NCBI GenBank assembly: GCA_023398105.1
Contig: JAEWST010000049.1
Coordinates: forward strand, 1-53,884
From: Bacillota bacterium
GTDB taxonomy: Bacteria > Bacillota > Clostridia > Acetivibrionales > DSM-1351
Length of the DNA stretch: 53,884 nucleotides
Reading direction: 5' to 3'
Shown: positions 42,389 to 50,900 of the stretch, piece by piece
Layout of the letters: the number at the start of each line of letters is the position of its first letter
How positions within the stretch are numbered: position 1 is the stretch's first letter
Translations under genes and position numbers: made by a program
Notes under the pieces: generated by a model
What the model was told of the DNA's origin: nothing
Seen by the model: only the letters and a program-made list of their open reading frames with translations
Databases searched by the model: none

Positions 42389-43594
42389 ATGGCTGAAGGA
42401 AGAAATAGATTTGGTAATAGGACGAACAACGATAATAAGGGTGGATTTAAATCTTTTTCCGGTAAGAAGAAATCTTATGGGGAAAGAGGAGCAAAGTCAT
42501 TTGATGATAACAATAAATCATATGGTGATAAAAGAGGTTCAAAGTTTGATACTGATAAGAAACCATACGGTGATAAGAGAGGCTCAAGCTTTGATGGGGA
42601 TAAAAAACCATATGGTGATAAGAGAGGCTCAGGCTTTGATGGTGATAAAAAACCATACGGTGATAAAAGAGGTTCTAAGTTTGATACTGATAAAAAACCA
42701 TACGGAGAAAAAAGGGATTCAAAGTTTAATACAGGCAAAAAGCCTTATGGTAGCAAAAGAGACAATAAGTTTAATAAAGACACGCAGAGTCCATATCCTG
42801 GAGGACCAAAGTATGAATATAAACCTGATGTAGACGTTCAGGAGGAAGCTGTTGGGGAAATCGACAAGCTTGAGGGAAGAAATCCTATAATGGAAGCTCT
42901 TAAAGCTAATAGAACAATAAACAAAATATTTGTTTCAAAGGGAGAACGAGAAGGCTCAATTCGTCAGATAATTGCAATTGCTAGAGAAAAGAAGATAATA
43001 ATAACAGAAGTTGACCATAATGTAATTGAGAGTATGTCATCAACAAAGTCGCATCAGGGTATTATAGCTTTTGTTGCGGTCAAGGAGTATGTTGAGGTTG
43101 ACGACATATTGCAGATAGCCCAAGACAAAGGACAGCCCCCATTTATAATTATTCTTGATGAAATAGCAGATCCACACAATTTTGGTGCAATTCTCAGGAC
43201 AGCCAATGCTGTTGGAGCTCATGGAGTAATTATTCCTAAGAGGAGAGCAATAGGATTAACTTCAGCGGTATCAAAGGCGTCTGCTGGTGCTATTGAGTAT
43301 GTTCCTGTTGCTAGAGTAACAAATATTGCACAGACAATAGAATATCTAAAGAAAAACAATATTTGGGTTGTAGGTACAGATTCTACAGGTGAAAAGGCGT
43401 TTTATGATAGCGATTTGAAAGGTGCAATTGCTCTTGTTGTAGGAAGCGAAGGCGAGGGTATAGGCAAGCTGATACGTGAGAAATGCGATTTTGTAGTAAA
43501 TATTCCAATGCAAGGTGAGATAAGTTCATTAAATGCTTCAGTTGCAGCAGCGATAGTTATGTATGAAATTTTAAAACAAAGAGGCAAGAGTTAA
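42389..43594 (+). CDS. rlmB: 23S rRNA 2'-O-methyltransferase RlmB with disordered repeat extension
   Basis: A 401-residue SpoU-family enzyme that methylates G2251 in the peptidyl-transferase loop of 23S rRNA. Residues about 157-401 are the standard enzyme: substrate-binding domain from EGRNPIMEAL, then DPHNFGAILRTANAVGAHG (motif 1), LVVGSEGEGIG (motif 2) and IPMQGEISSLNASVAAAI (motif 3, knotted SAM site). Residues 1-150 are an added tail of Gly, Lys, Arg, Asp and Tyr built on a 15-residue repeat (GDKRGSKFDTDKKPY type, about six copies), expected to be disordered and RNA-binding. It follows mrnC closely. Confidence 0.94.
   Translation: MAEGRNRFGNRTNNDNKGGFKSFSGKKKSYGERGAKSFDDNNKSYGDKRGSKFDTDKKPYGDKRGSSFDGDKKPYGDKRGSGFDGDKKPYGDKRGSKFDTDKKPYGEKRDSKFNTGKKPYGSKRDNKFNKDTQSPYPGGPKYEYKPDVDVQEEAVGEIDKLEGRNPIMEALKANRTINKIFVSKGEREGSIRQIIAIAREKKIIITEVDHNVIESMSSTKSHQGIIAFVAVKEYVEVDDILQIAQDKGQPPFIIILDEIADPHNFGAILRTANAVGAHGVIIPKRRAIGLTSAVSKASAGAIEYVPVARVTNIAQTIEYLKKNNIWVVGTDSTGEKAFYDSDLKGAIALVVGSEGEGIGKLIREKCDFVVNIPMQGEISSLNASVAAAIVMYEILKQRGKS
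42524..42794 (+). repeat. 45-bp tandem repeats in the 5' part of rlmB
   Basis: About six in-frame units of 45 bases, each encoding GxKRxxxFxxxKKPY or a close variant. Units diverge at silent and replacement sites, and a further degenerate unit precedes them. Copy number is likely to vary between strains. Confidence 0.85.
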
Positions 43595-43750
43595 GGGGTT
43601 ATAAGGAGCTATTATGGGGGACAGATGGAATACCTTGCAATAGACGGCTGATAATTTTATTGATAGATTTGTGTATTTAAACGGCAGATTACATTTGTGT
43701 CTCCCGATATATTTGAAAAACTGGATAAAATTCGAAAGGGCAAGTAAAAC

Positions 43751-43779
43751 TTGACACATAGGGGCTTTTTGCTTATAAT
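43751..43779 (+). promoter_or_regulatory. Perfect sigma-A promoter of sigH
   Basis: TTGACA (43751-43756), 17 bases, TATAAT (43774-43779): full consensus at optimal spacing, about 55 bases before the sigH start. Confidence 0.85.
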
Positions 43780-43842
43780 TTAGTTAGGTTTATATTCTGA
43801 TTTTACCACTCTTTTACAAGCAAAAAACTGGGGGCAACAGTA

Positions 43843-44487
43843 TTGAAAACGAACTTAATGGTCAATGTCTCTCAAACATATTCTGATATGGTTGACGAAG
43901 ATATAATACTTGATGCAAAGGTTGGTAATGAGCGAGCACTTGAGTATATTATAAACAAATACAAGAGCTTTGTTCGTGCAAAAGCAAGGACTTATTTCCT
44001 TATCGGAGCTGATCGCGAAGATATTATTCAAGAAGGCATGATTGGATTATTTAAGGCAATTAGGGATTATAAAGGGGACAAGCTTTCTTCTTTCAGAGCA
44101 TTTGCTGAGCTTTGTATAACACGTCAGATTATCACAGCCATCAAAACAGCGACGAGACAAAAGCACATACCTTTAAATTCTTATATTTCACTTAATAAGC
44201 CTATTTTTGACGAGGAATCCGATAGAACTCTCATGGATATTATCAGTGAGGAATGCATCAGTGATCCCGAGGAATTAGTTATTAATAGGGAGGAGTTTCT
44301 TGGAATTGAGAGCAAAATGAGTGAAATACTTAGTTCGCTTGAATGGGAGGTTTTGACTTTGTACTTAGAGGGGAAATCCTACCAAGAGATTGCAGAAGAG
44401 TTGAACAGACATGTAAAATCAATTGATAATGCGTTACAAAGAGTAAAACGTAAATTAGAGAAATATTTAGAAGAACAAAAAAGCTAA
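43843..44487 (+). CDS. sigH: RNA polymerase sigma-H factor
   Basis: A 214-residue sigma-70-type factor that in Firmicutes drives transition-state and early sporulation genes. Region 2 spans about 18-90 (NERALEYIINKYKSFVRAKAR, DREDIIQEGMIGLFKAIRDY, ELCITRQIITAIKTATRQKHIPLN), the SigH form of the core-binding and -10 recognition helices. Region 4 is LSSLEWEVLTLYLEGKSYQEIAEELNR with helix-turn-helix to KRKLEKYL. The start is TTG 43843, preceded by GGGGG at about 8 bases; ATG 43858 is the alternative. The mrnC-rlmB-sigH order is typical of clostridia. It has its own consensus promoter. Confidence 0.94.
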   Translation: MKTNLMVNVSQTYSDMVDEDIILDAKVGNERALEYIINKYKSFVRAKARTYFLIGADREDIIQEGMIGLFKAIRDYKGDKLSSFRAFAELCITRQIITAIKTATRQKHIPLNSYISLNKPIFDEESDRTLMDIISEECISDPEELVINREEFLGIESKMSEILSSLEWEVLTLYLEGKSYQEIAEELNRHVKSIDNALQRVKRKLEKYLEEQKS

Positions 44488-44513
44488 TTTGAAATTATTG
44501 GTTTTTATGATAC

Positions 44514-44542
44514 TAGACTTAGTTTTATGTACGTGCTATACT
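44514..44542 (+). promoter_or_regulatory. Possible promoter of the tRNA pair
   Basis: TATACT (44537-44542) with TAGACT (44514-44519) 17 bases upstream, about 28 bases before tRNA-Gly. The -35 is weak. Confidence 0.4.
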
Positions 44543-44569
44543 ACATGAGTTAAAGCAATCGAATGTTTT

Positions 44570-44643
44570 GCGGGTGTAATTCAATGGTAGAATATCAGCT
44601 TCCCAAGCTGACTGCGTGGGTTCGATTCCCATCACCCGCTCCA
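44570..44643 (+). tRNA. tRNA-Gly (anticodon CCC)
   Basis: 74 bases including an encoded CCA. Acceptor GCGGGTG pairs with CACCCGC; the anticodon stem TCAGC/GCTGA encloses loop TTCCCAA, giving anticodon CCC; the T arm is GTGGGTTCGATTCCCAT. All cloverleaf elements are intact. Confidence 0.95.
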
Positions 44644-44646
44644 CAT

Positions 44647-44722
44647 GCTCCCATAGCTCAGGCGGCAGAGCGCATCCATGGTAAGGATGAGGTCTCCAGT
44701 TCGAATCTGGATGGGAGCTCCA
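44647..44722 (+). tRNA. tRNA-Thr (anticodon GGT)
   Basis: 76 bases including an encoded CCA, three bases after tRNA-Gly. Acceptor GCTCCCA pairs with TGGGAGC; the anticodon stem CATCC/GGATG encloses loop ATGGTAA, giving anticodon GGT; the T arm is CCAGTTCGAATCTGG. Confidence 0.95.
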
Positions 44723-45188
44723 CATTACAAGGTTTAAAAATTAAATATGCAACATTGTTGCAACAACCAGCAAAAAGGAACTGATAAAACAGTTTTTTTT
44801 TGTGTCCAAAAATAAAAATTATATAAAAAGAAATAGTAAACCTAAAATCACAAAATATTAATAATCAAATTGTTAATGTAGAGCTGGATGATGAGCCTTT
44901 GAAAACAAATTTTAATTTTCTGAAAGATTTATGTAGCAAAAACTTATTTGCAAAGATGATCAAGCCAATTTCTTATATTATCTGCATGTAAAACAGGTTT
45001 TTCAACCCAGAATGAACTGGGGGAGGTCATGGATGACCCTCCAAGAACTTATTTATTTAACTAGGGATACTGAAAAAGAAAATGTATAATTATACATATA
45101 TCTGTATAGACATTAGGCAAATAGTCAATAATAGTTATACTTGAAATTATAATAATACATAGTATAATAATTGTTAGAGGTGAATTAG
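44723..45188. other. Spacer downstream of the tRNAs, with terminator
   Basis: AACTG/CAGTT hairpin (44779-44794) followed by nine T (to 44801) terminates the tRNA transcript. A GC-richer hairpin GGAGGTCAT/ATGACCCTCC lies at about 45020-45043. The rest is AT-rich with no gene. Confidence 0.6.
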
Positions 45189-46577
45189 ATGAAAGGTTTT
45201 ATTGATAGAGAACAAGAAATGCAATTTTTAAATGACGAATACAGTCGGAAGGGTTCTTCTCTTGTAGTTCTTTATGGTAGGCGTAGGGTGGGCAAGACAG
45301 AGCTGTCAGCTGCGTTTATACGAGATAAAAATGCAATGTATTTTCTTGTGACTGAAGAAAGTGAGCTGCAAAATCGTAATGCCTTTAAAGCGTCAATTGC
45401 AGATTTTTGTGATAACGACCTATTAAGACATGCAAAGGTGGACGGTTGGGAAATTTTATTTAAGACACTTCTTACTAAAACCATTGAAGAAAAACTGATT
45501 TTAGTAATTGACGAATTTCAATATTTGGGCAAATCAAATCCAGCATTTCCATCAATATTTCAAAAAATATGGGACACTCTGCTAAAGGATCAAAATATCA
45601 TGGTAATTCTTTGCGGCTCTCTAATATATATGATGGAGAGTCAGACGTTGAATTACACCAGCCCATTATATGGCAGAAGAACAGGGCAAATTAAACTTAA
45701 ACAAATTCCGTTTGCATATTATCAGGAGTTTTTCCCAAAGAAGAAACGAAAGGATTTAATTGAATATTTTGCGGTTACAGGTGGTGTGCCCAAATATATT
45801 GAGCTTTTTTATGATAGTGAGGACATCTATTCTGCAATTGATAAAAATGTCTTATCAAAGCAAAGCTTTCTTTACGATGAGCCCAATTTCTTGTTGCAAC
45901 GTGAAGTCACAGAGGTTGGTAGCTATTTTTCCGTTATTAAAGCAATTGCTGCAGGTAATCAAAAGTTGGCTAAAATAGCTGGAAGCTTGGAATTAAAGCA
46001 AACGGGCTTGACGAAATATTTAAAAACTTTAATAGACCTGGACATTTTAGAGCGAGAAGTTCCTGTAACGGAAGAAAACCCTGAAAAAAGCAAGATGGGA
46101 CTATATAAAATAAAGGATAACTTTATACTATTTTGGTTTAAATTTATCTACCCAAATCTAAGCTTTATTGAGTCTGGAAACAAAGAGCTTGCTATGAAAA
46201 AAATACGGGCAAATTTGACTGATGGGCATATTAGCTATGTGTATGAAGATATTTGCATAGAAACGATGTGGAAACTGAATGTTCAGGAAAAATGGGACTT
46301 TACTTTTGATAAGGTTGGCAGGTGGTGGAGTAACAATAAGGAAATTGACATTGTTGCCTTTGATAGCACTGGAAAAGATATTATCTTTGGAGAGTGCAAA
46401 TATTGGGAAAGAAAAGTTGGAGTTAATGTTCTCACTGAGCTTGAAGAAAAAGCAAAGTCGGTTACATGGGAAAAAGAACACCGCAAAGAGCACTTTATCC
46501 TTTTTAGTATAAATGGATTTACAGAGGAAATGGTTAAATTGGCTAAGAGAAGGGATGATGTTGTTTTGAGTGAGTGA
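45189..46577 (+). CDS. ATPase with C-terminal DUF234 nuclease-like domain
   Basis: A 462-residue protein of the archaeal-type ATPase/DUF234 family. Residues 1-215 are the P-loop ATPase: FIDREQEMQFL, Walker A YGRRRVGKTE (about 29-38), Walker B LILVIDEFQYL, sensor VILCGS. A winged-helix segment (about 245-300) follows, with QKLAKIAGSLELKQTGLTKYL. The C-terminal DUF234 domain has the PD-(D/E)xK-like core EIDIVAF and IIFGECKYWE. Function in bacteria is unsettled; the domains suggest ATP-driven DNA processing, perhaps in defence or mobile-element biology. It faces a truncated relative at 46588, 10 bases apart. AGAGGTG precedes ATG. Confidence 0.87.
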   Translation: MKGFIDREQEMQFLNDEYSRKGSSLVVLYGRRRVGKTELSAAFIRDKNAMYFLVTEESELQNRNAFKASIADFCDNDLLRHAKVDGWEILFKTLLTKTIEEKLILVIDEFQYLGKSNPAFPSIFQKIWDTLLKDQNIMVILCGSLIYMMESQTLNYTSPLYGRRTGQIKLKQIPFAYYQEFFPKKKRKDLIEYFAVTGGVPKYIELFYDSEDIYSAIDKNVLSKQSFLYDEPNFLLQREVTEVGSYFSVIKAIAAGNQKLAKIAGSLELKQTGLTKYLKTLIDLDILEREVPVTEENPEKSKMGLYKIKDNFILFWFKFIYPNLSFIESGNKELAMKKIRANLTDGHISYVYEDICIETMWKLNVQEKWDFTFDKVGRWWSNNKEIDIVAFDSTGKDIIFGECKYWERKVGVNVLTELEEKAKSVTWEKEHRKEHFILFSINGFTEEMVKLAKRRDDVVLSE

Positions 46578-46587
46578 ATAGCATCGC

Positions 46588-47364
46588 TCAAGCGTACATT
46601 CTCTTCAAATCCACAAGCCCAACATTACCCATTTTTTCAGAAGCTTCTACTAATTCATTGGTAAACCCTGATTTTAAAAACAGCATATAGTGCTTGTTTT
46701 TATATTGCTTTAAAAGCTCGCCCTTCTCTATTAAATCATTCAAAACACCAATACCAACAAGTTCATTTTTCCACTTGCATTCTCCAAAGATAGCATTTTC
46801 ATCATCTACAGCAAGGATATCAATTTCCTCTTGGCGTTTTTTAGTAGGGTTATTACCCCACCATCTGCCTATTCTACCGAAAACAAATGGCAAAGATAGC
46901 TTTGCATTTTCCTGCATAAGATATTGAACGCACATCTGTTCAAAGATTTGAACCATATAATTTGAAAGCTGGGGAGCAATAGCTTTATCATATACAATAC
47001 CAGATAAACCTGTTGCGATACTGCTCATATTGTTAGGAAAAAACCTATACCAAAAGCGGAACATCTGGTCATCCAGTAGATAAATACTTTTCCGCCCTTC
47101 ATTTTCCGTAAGGGGTTTGTCCTTTTTTATAATGCCCAATGCTATAAGATCAGATATATATTTTGCACATTTATTGCTCTCAATACCGTTCTTTGTGGCG
47201 ATTTCATTTAGCTTTGAGGCTCCGTTGGCAATGGCTGCGATAATTCCGTTGTAGGTAGCAGGCTTTTCAAATAAACTTATTAAAAAAGAAAAAGAGTATC
47301 GTTTATACGACGCTCTTTTTCTTTGAAGTTTTCGAAATCTAAAAATATATAAAGCAGATTTCAT
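46588..47364 (-). pseudogene. Truncated ATPase-DUF234 relative (ATPase domain lost)
   Basis: A 258-residue frame matching only the winged-helix and DUF234 halves of the facing gene: GASKLNEIATKNGIESNKCAKYISDL aligns with its winged helix, FRFWYRFFPNNMSS with FILFWFKFIYPNLSF, and GRIGRWWGNN with EEIDILAVDDENAIFGECKWK retains the nuclease-like core. No Walker motifs are present, and the first 30 residues are basic and not family-like, so the start is probably fortuitous. An ancestral duplicate that lost about 200 N-terminal residues is likely. A stand-alone DUF234 protein is possible but no good ribosome site is seen. Confidence 0.65.
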
Positions 47365-47740
47365 CCTATAAATAGGAAAATTTTTATAATGTATATAAAT
47401 ATAAACAAAAAAACGTAACCTGCACTAAACAAAAATGTTTAATGTTAATAGCAGTTAACTACAAACCAAAACTATCAACCAAAACCAATTTACATATAGC
47501 ACTTTGATAAAGCTTATATTCCAAATGTATGTTAGTGTTCAAAGTAGTGTTCATCATTTTTAGAAGCAAAATCTTTGAAACACTACCTTGATACATCTTT
47601 GTGTTTTTGTTGCTTGACATATTATTGATATGAAATATACTACTCTAGTAGAGTTTATACTAAAACAAATCAGAAATAAAGGTGAAATAAGTCACTGTAT
47701 ATATAGTGACCTATTTCACCTTTACGATATTTAGTATATA
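47365..47740. other. Spacer before the kinase hybrid, with a 48-bp palindrome
   Basis: AT-rich. 47677-47724 is a near-perfect palindrome with arms starting TAAAGGTGAAATA and ending TATTTCACCTTTA. ACTCTAGTAGAGT (47642-47654) is another. No gene is seen. The large palindrome may be a terminator-like barrier or operator. Confidence 0.45.
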
Positions 47741-47814
47741 TTGTTAACAGTGCATAATCATGCTATAATACAAGTATATTAAGCAATATTTTTATGATGT
47801 CCGATATCATCGGA
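47741..47814 (+). promoter_or_regulatory. Promoter and operator-like palindrome of the kinase hybrid
   Basis: TTGTTA (47741-47746), 17 bases, TATAAT (47764-47769). TCCGAT-ATC-ATCGGA (47800-47814) is a perfect palindrome about 25 bases past the expected start, placed where a repressor would block transcription. A leader of about 135 bases follows. Confidence 0.5.
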
Positions 47815-47912
47815 TATTTAGCCGATTGTAATTGACGCTTACAATTAAACTAACCAGCAAGTTAGCATACCCAAACATAGAATAATAGCTTTGACTTGAA
47901 AAGGGGTATAGT

Positions 47913-50900
47913 GTGTTTGATATTGGAAGTACAATAGATGAAAAGTTTAAGGTTTTGGAAATAATAGGCGAGGGAATAACCAGCTTTGTTCTGAAAGTTT
48001 TTGACATTCGTTCAAACAGAGAATTTGCTTTGAAGGTATTAAAGCCTCACATTACATCTAGTTACATAGAACATATTATACGATTTAAAAAAGAAGCTAC
48101 TATCATCAATAGCTTTGACCATCCTAATATTGTAAAAACATACGGTATTGGTGAGTTTAAAGGGTATCCCTACGTAATTATGGAATTACTTAACGGAACT
48201 AATCTGTCTTCAATATTACTAGAAAATAAACCCATAAAAATAAATGAGGCTCTAGAAATAACTCTAAATATTGCAAAGGCACTTGAATATGTGCATAGTA
48301 AGGGAATTATTCATAGAGATATAAAACCTGCTAATATATTTATTACCGAAAATGTATTAGATAAATCAAAAAGTGTTAAGGTTCTTGATTTTGGCGTTTC
48401 CATTTTATTGGATGCAGAAGAGTTGAAAACTCCATTGGCAATATCTGGTACATGGGCATATATGTCACCAGAGGCTATAGGTATTATAAATAAGGTGCTA
48501 GATGAGAGAAGTGATATATATTCTTTTGGGATATTAATTTATCATATTTTTACAGGTAAGGCACCTATTTACGGAGCTGACATAAATACAATTATCCACA
48601 TGCATGCGGCTTTTAATCCTCTGAATCCAAGTGAAGTTAATCCAGATATTGATATCACCCTAGAAAAGATTATTTTAAAACTGATTGCTAAAGATCCAGA
48701 ACAACGGTATTCAACTGTATCTGGCTTAATATATGATTTAAACAGATACATTAATGGCGGAAGAAACTTCAATATTGGGTGTAAAGATAAAAAGAAAAAA
48801 ATGAGCTCCTATATCAGCATGATAGAGCGTGAGCGTGAAACGCAGGTATTGTTAGAGGCAATAAAAGATGCCTCTAATAAAAAAGGAAGTACAGTTTTGA
48901 TAGCTGGTGAATCGGGTGTTGGTAAAAGCAGATTGGTCAGGGAAATAAGAAGCTATGTATATAATAATAATGGGCTGTTTCTAAAAGGTAGATGTATAAA
49001 TAATGAGAACAAAAATCCGTATCAGCCCTTTAAAGACATAATAGATGATTATATAAACAAATATAATGATTATGATACTGATATGCAACTTGAAGAGACA
49101 AGCAGGCTGAGAAATGTCTTGGGGGACTTGGGTGGATGCATAACTACATTAAATCCACGAACTGTAAGAATATTAGGTGAAACAGCACGTATATCATTGC
49201 TGGAGCCCAATCGTGAACTAAAACGGTTTTTGATAACAGTTGCTGACTTTTTTTTGAATTTAGCATCTAAGAAAAGATTTTGTGTAATTTTTATAGATGA
49301 TCTTCAGTGGGTGGATTCAGGCTCAATAAATATATTAGAAGAAATAGTAAAAGGAGTTTGTAAGTCTAATCTTTTAGTTATAGGTACTTATAGAGATGAT
49401 GAAGTGGCTGAAAATAGCGGCATAAAAAAGTTTTATATGAAGAATGTGAATTCTCATTCCATTCAGCTTTTAAAACTTTATCCCCTCAGCTACGATGGTA
49501 CAGAAAAGTTATTAGAGCTTAGCATTGGAGAATGTGTACATGATTTGCCTGGGTTTTCAAAATATGTGTATACAAAATCAGGGGGTAATCCTTTATATGC
49601 AACTAATTTGATTAGAACACTGGAAGATAATTCAATCTTAGTTTTTGAAGATGATAAATGGACATTGAATTGGGATGCACTTAACGATTTTGACCTACCA
49701 GAAAATATAGTAGGTATTGTACTCAAAAGATTGGCTAATATATCAGCTAATCAGCGCAGTGCTTTAGAAAAAGCGGCTATTATAGGGAGAAATTTTGACG
49801 CTGGTATATTAGAGATGCTTTCTGATATTGGTTGGACAGAACTTGTTAATATTTTGGATCAAATTAGTGATATACAAATTATAGAACCTTTAACCGAAAA
49901 GGGTATGTATATATTTACGCATGATAGAATAAGAGATGCAGTTTTAGAGAAAATGTCTGTAAAGGAGACTAGAAAGCTACATTATAAACTTGCTGAAATA
50001 CTGGAAACTCTATATGAGGATGATAAGGAACACTACTTCTTTGATATTGTACATCACTATATAGAGAGTTGTGATAGGAAGAAGGCGCTTAAATATGTTA
50101 TTCCTGCTGCATATAAATCAAAAGAATCCTTTGCGACTGAAGATGCATTGCGGTACTTTAAATTAGCAGAAGAATATGTGGAAGATTATAAGCAGCTCAG
50201 TCCAAATGACTTTATTTATATATATAATGATATGGTAGAGGCATATATTATTGTTGGAGATAGTGACAAAGCTGTAAATATTGCAAAAAAAATACTGCCA
50301 TTTTATGATAATGCACTAGATAGAGCCAAAATATTGAGCAAGATAGGTACTGCTTATTTTAAAAAAGGCAATTTTAAGGAGGCTCAAACTTATCTTATTG
50401 AGGCACTTAATCTGCTAGGAGAACAGATACCAAATGACAAGCGAAATCTAAGACTTGCACTTGTAAAGGAATATTTTAAACGTGTTTTATACAATAAAGT
50501 TTTTACAAGTATTATATTCAATAGAAGAGAAAAGGAGTTCAGTGAGGAAGAAAAAGAAAAGCTCATTATATTTTATCCGTTAGGTTGGTCATATGCCGTT
50601 AGTGACCCTGATAAAATAAGACTTATATCAATTAAAGGTATGAATATAGCAAGAAGACGATTAGCTGGAAGCAGAGAAATTAGCGTACTCTATACAGGCT
50701 ATGCTATGCAAAGTGCTATTTTTGGAAATTATAAAAGAGCTATGAGTTTTCATGAAACTGCTTTGCAAATGAAAAAGGAGCTTGGAGATAGATATAGTAT
50801 TGCGCAGAGTCTACAGCTTATAGCATATGTACATTTGTGGCATGGCAATTATCAAAGTTCTATGAATTCGGTACTTGAATCTAAAGAAACATTTAAACAA

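Noticed and set aside
42411..42833. 140-codon frame overlapping the start of rlmB
   Set aside because: It exists only because the 45-bp repeats are open in a second frame; its product is a meaningless KNHMVIREAQ-type repeat.
46158..46493. 111-codon minus-strand frame inside the ATPase-DUF234 gene
   Set aside because: Phe/Ser-rich antisense shadow of a well-supported coding region.
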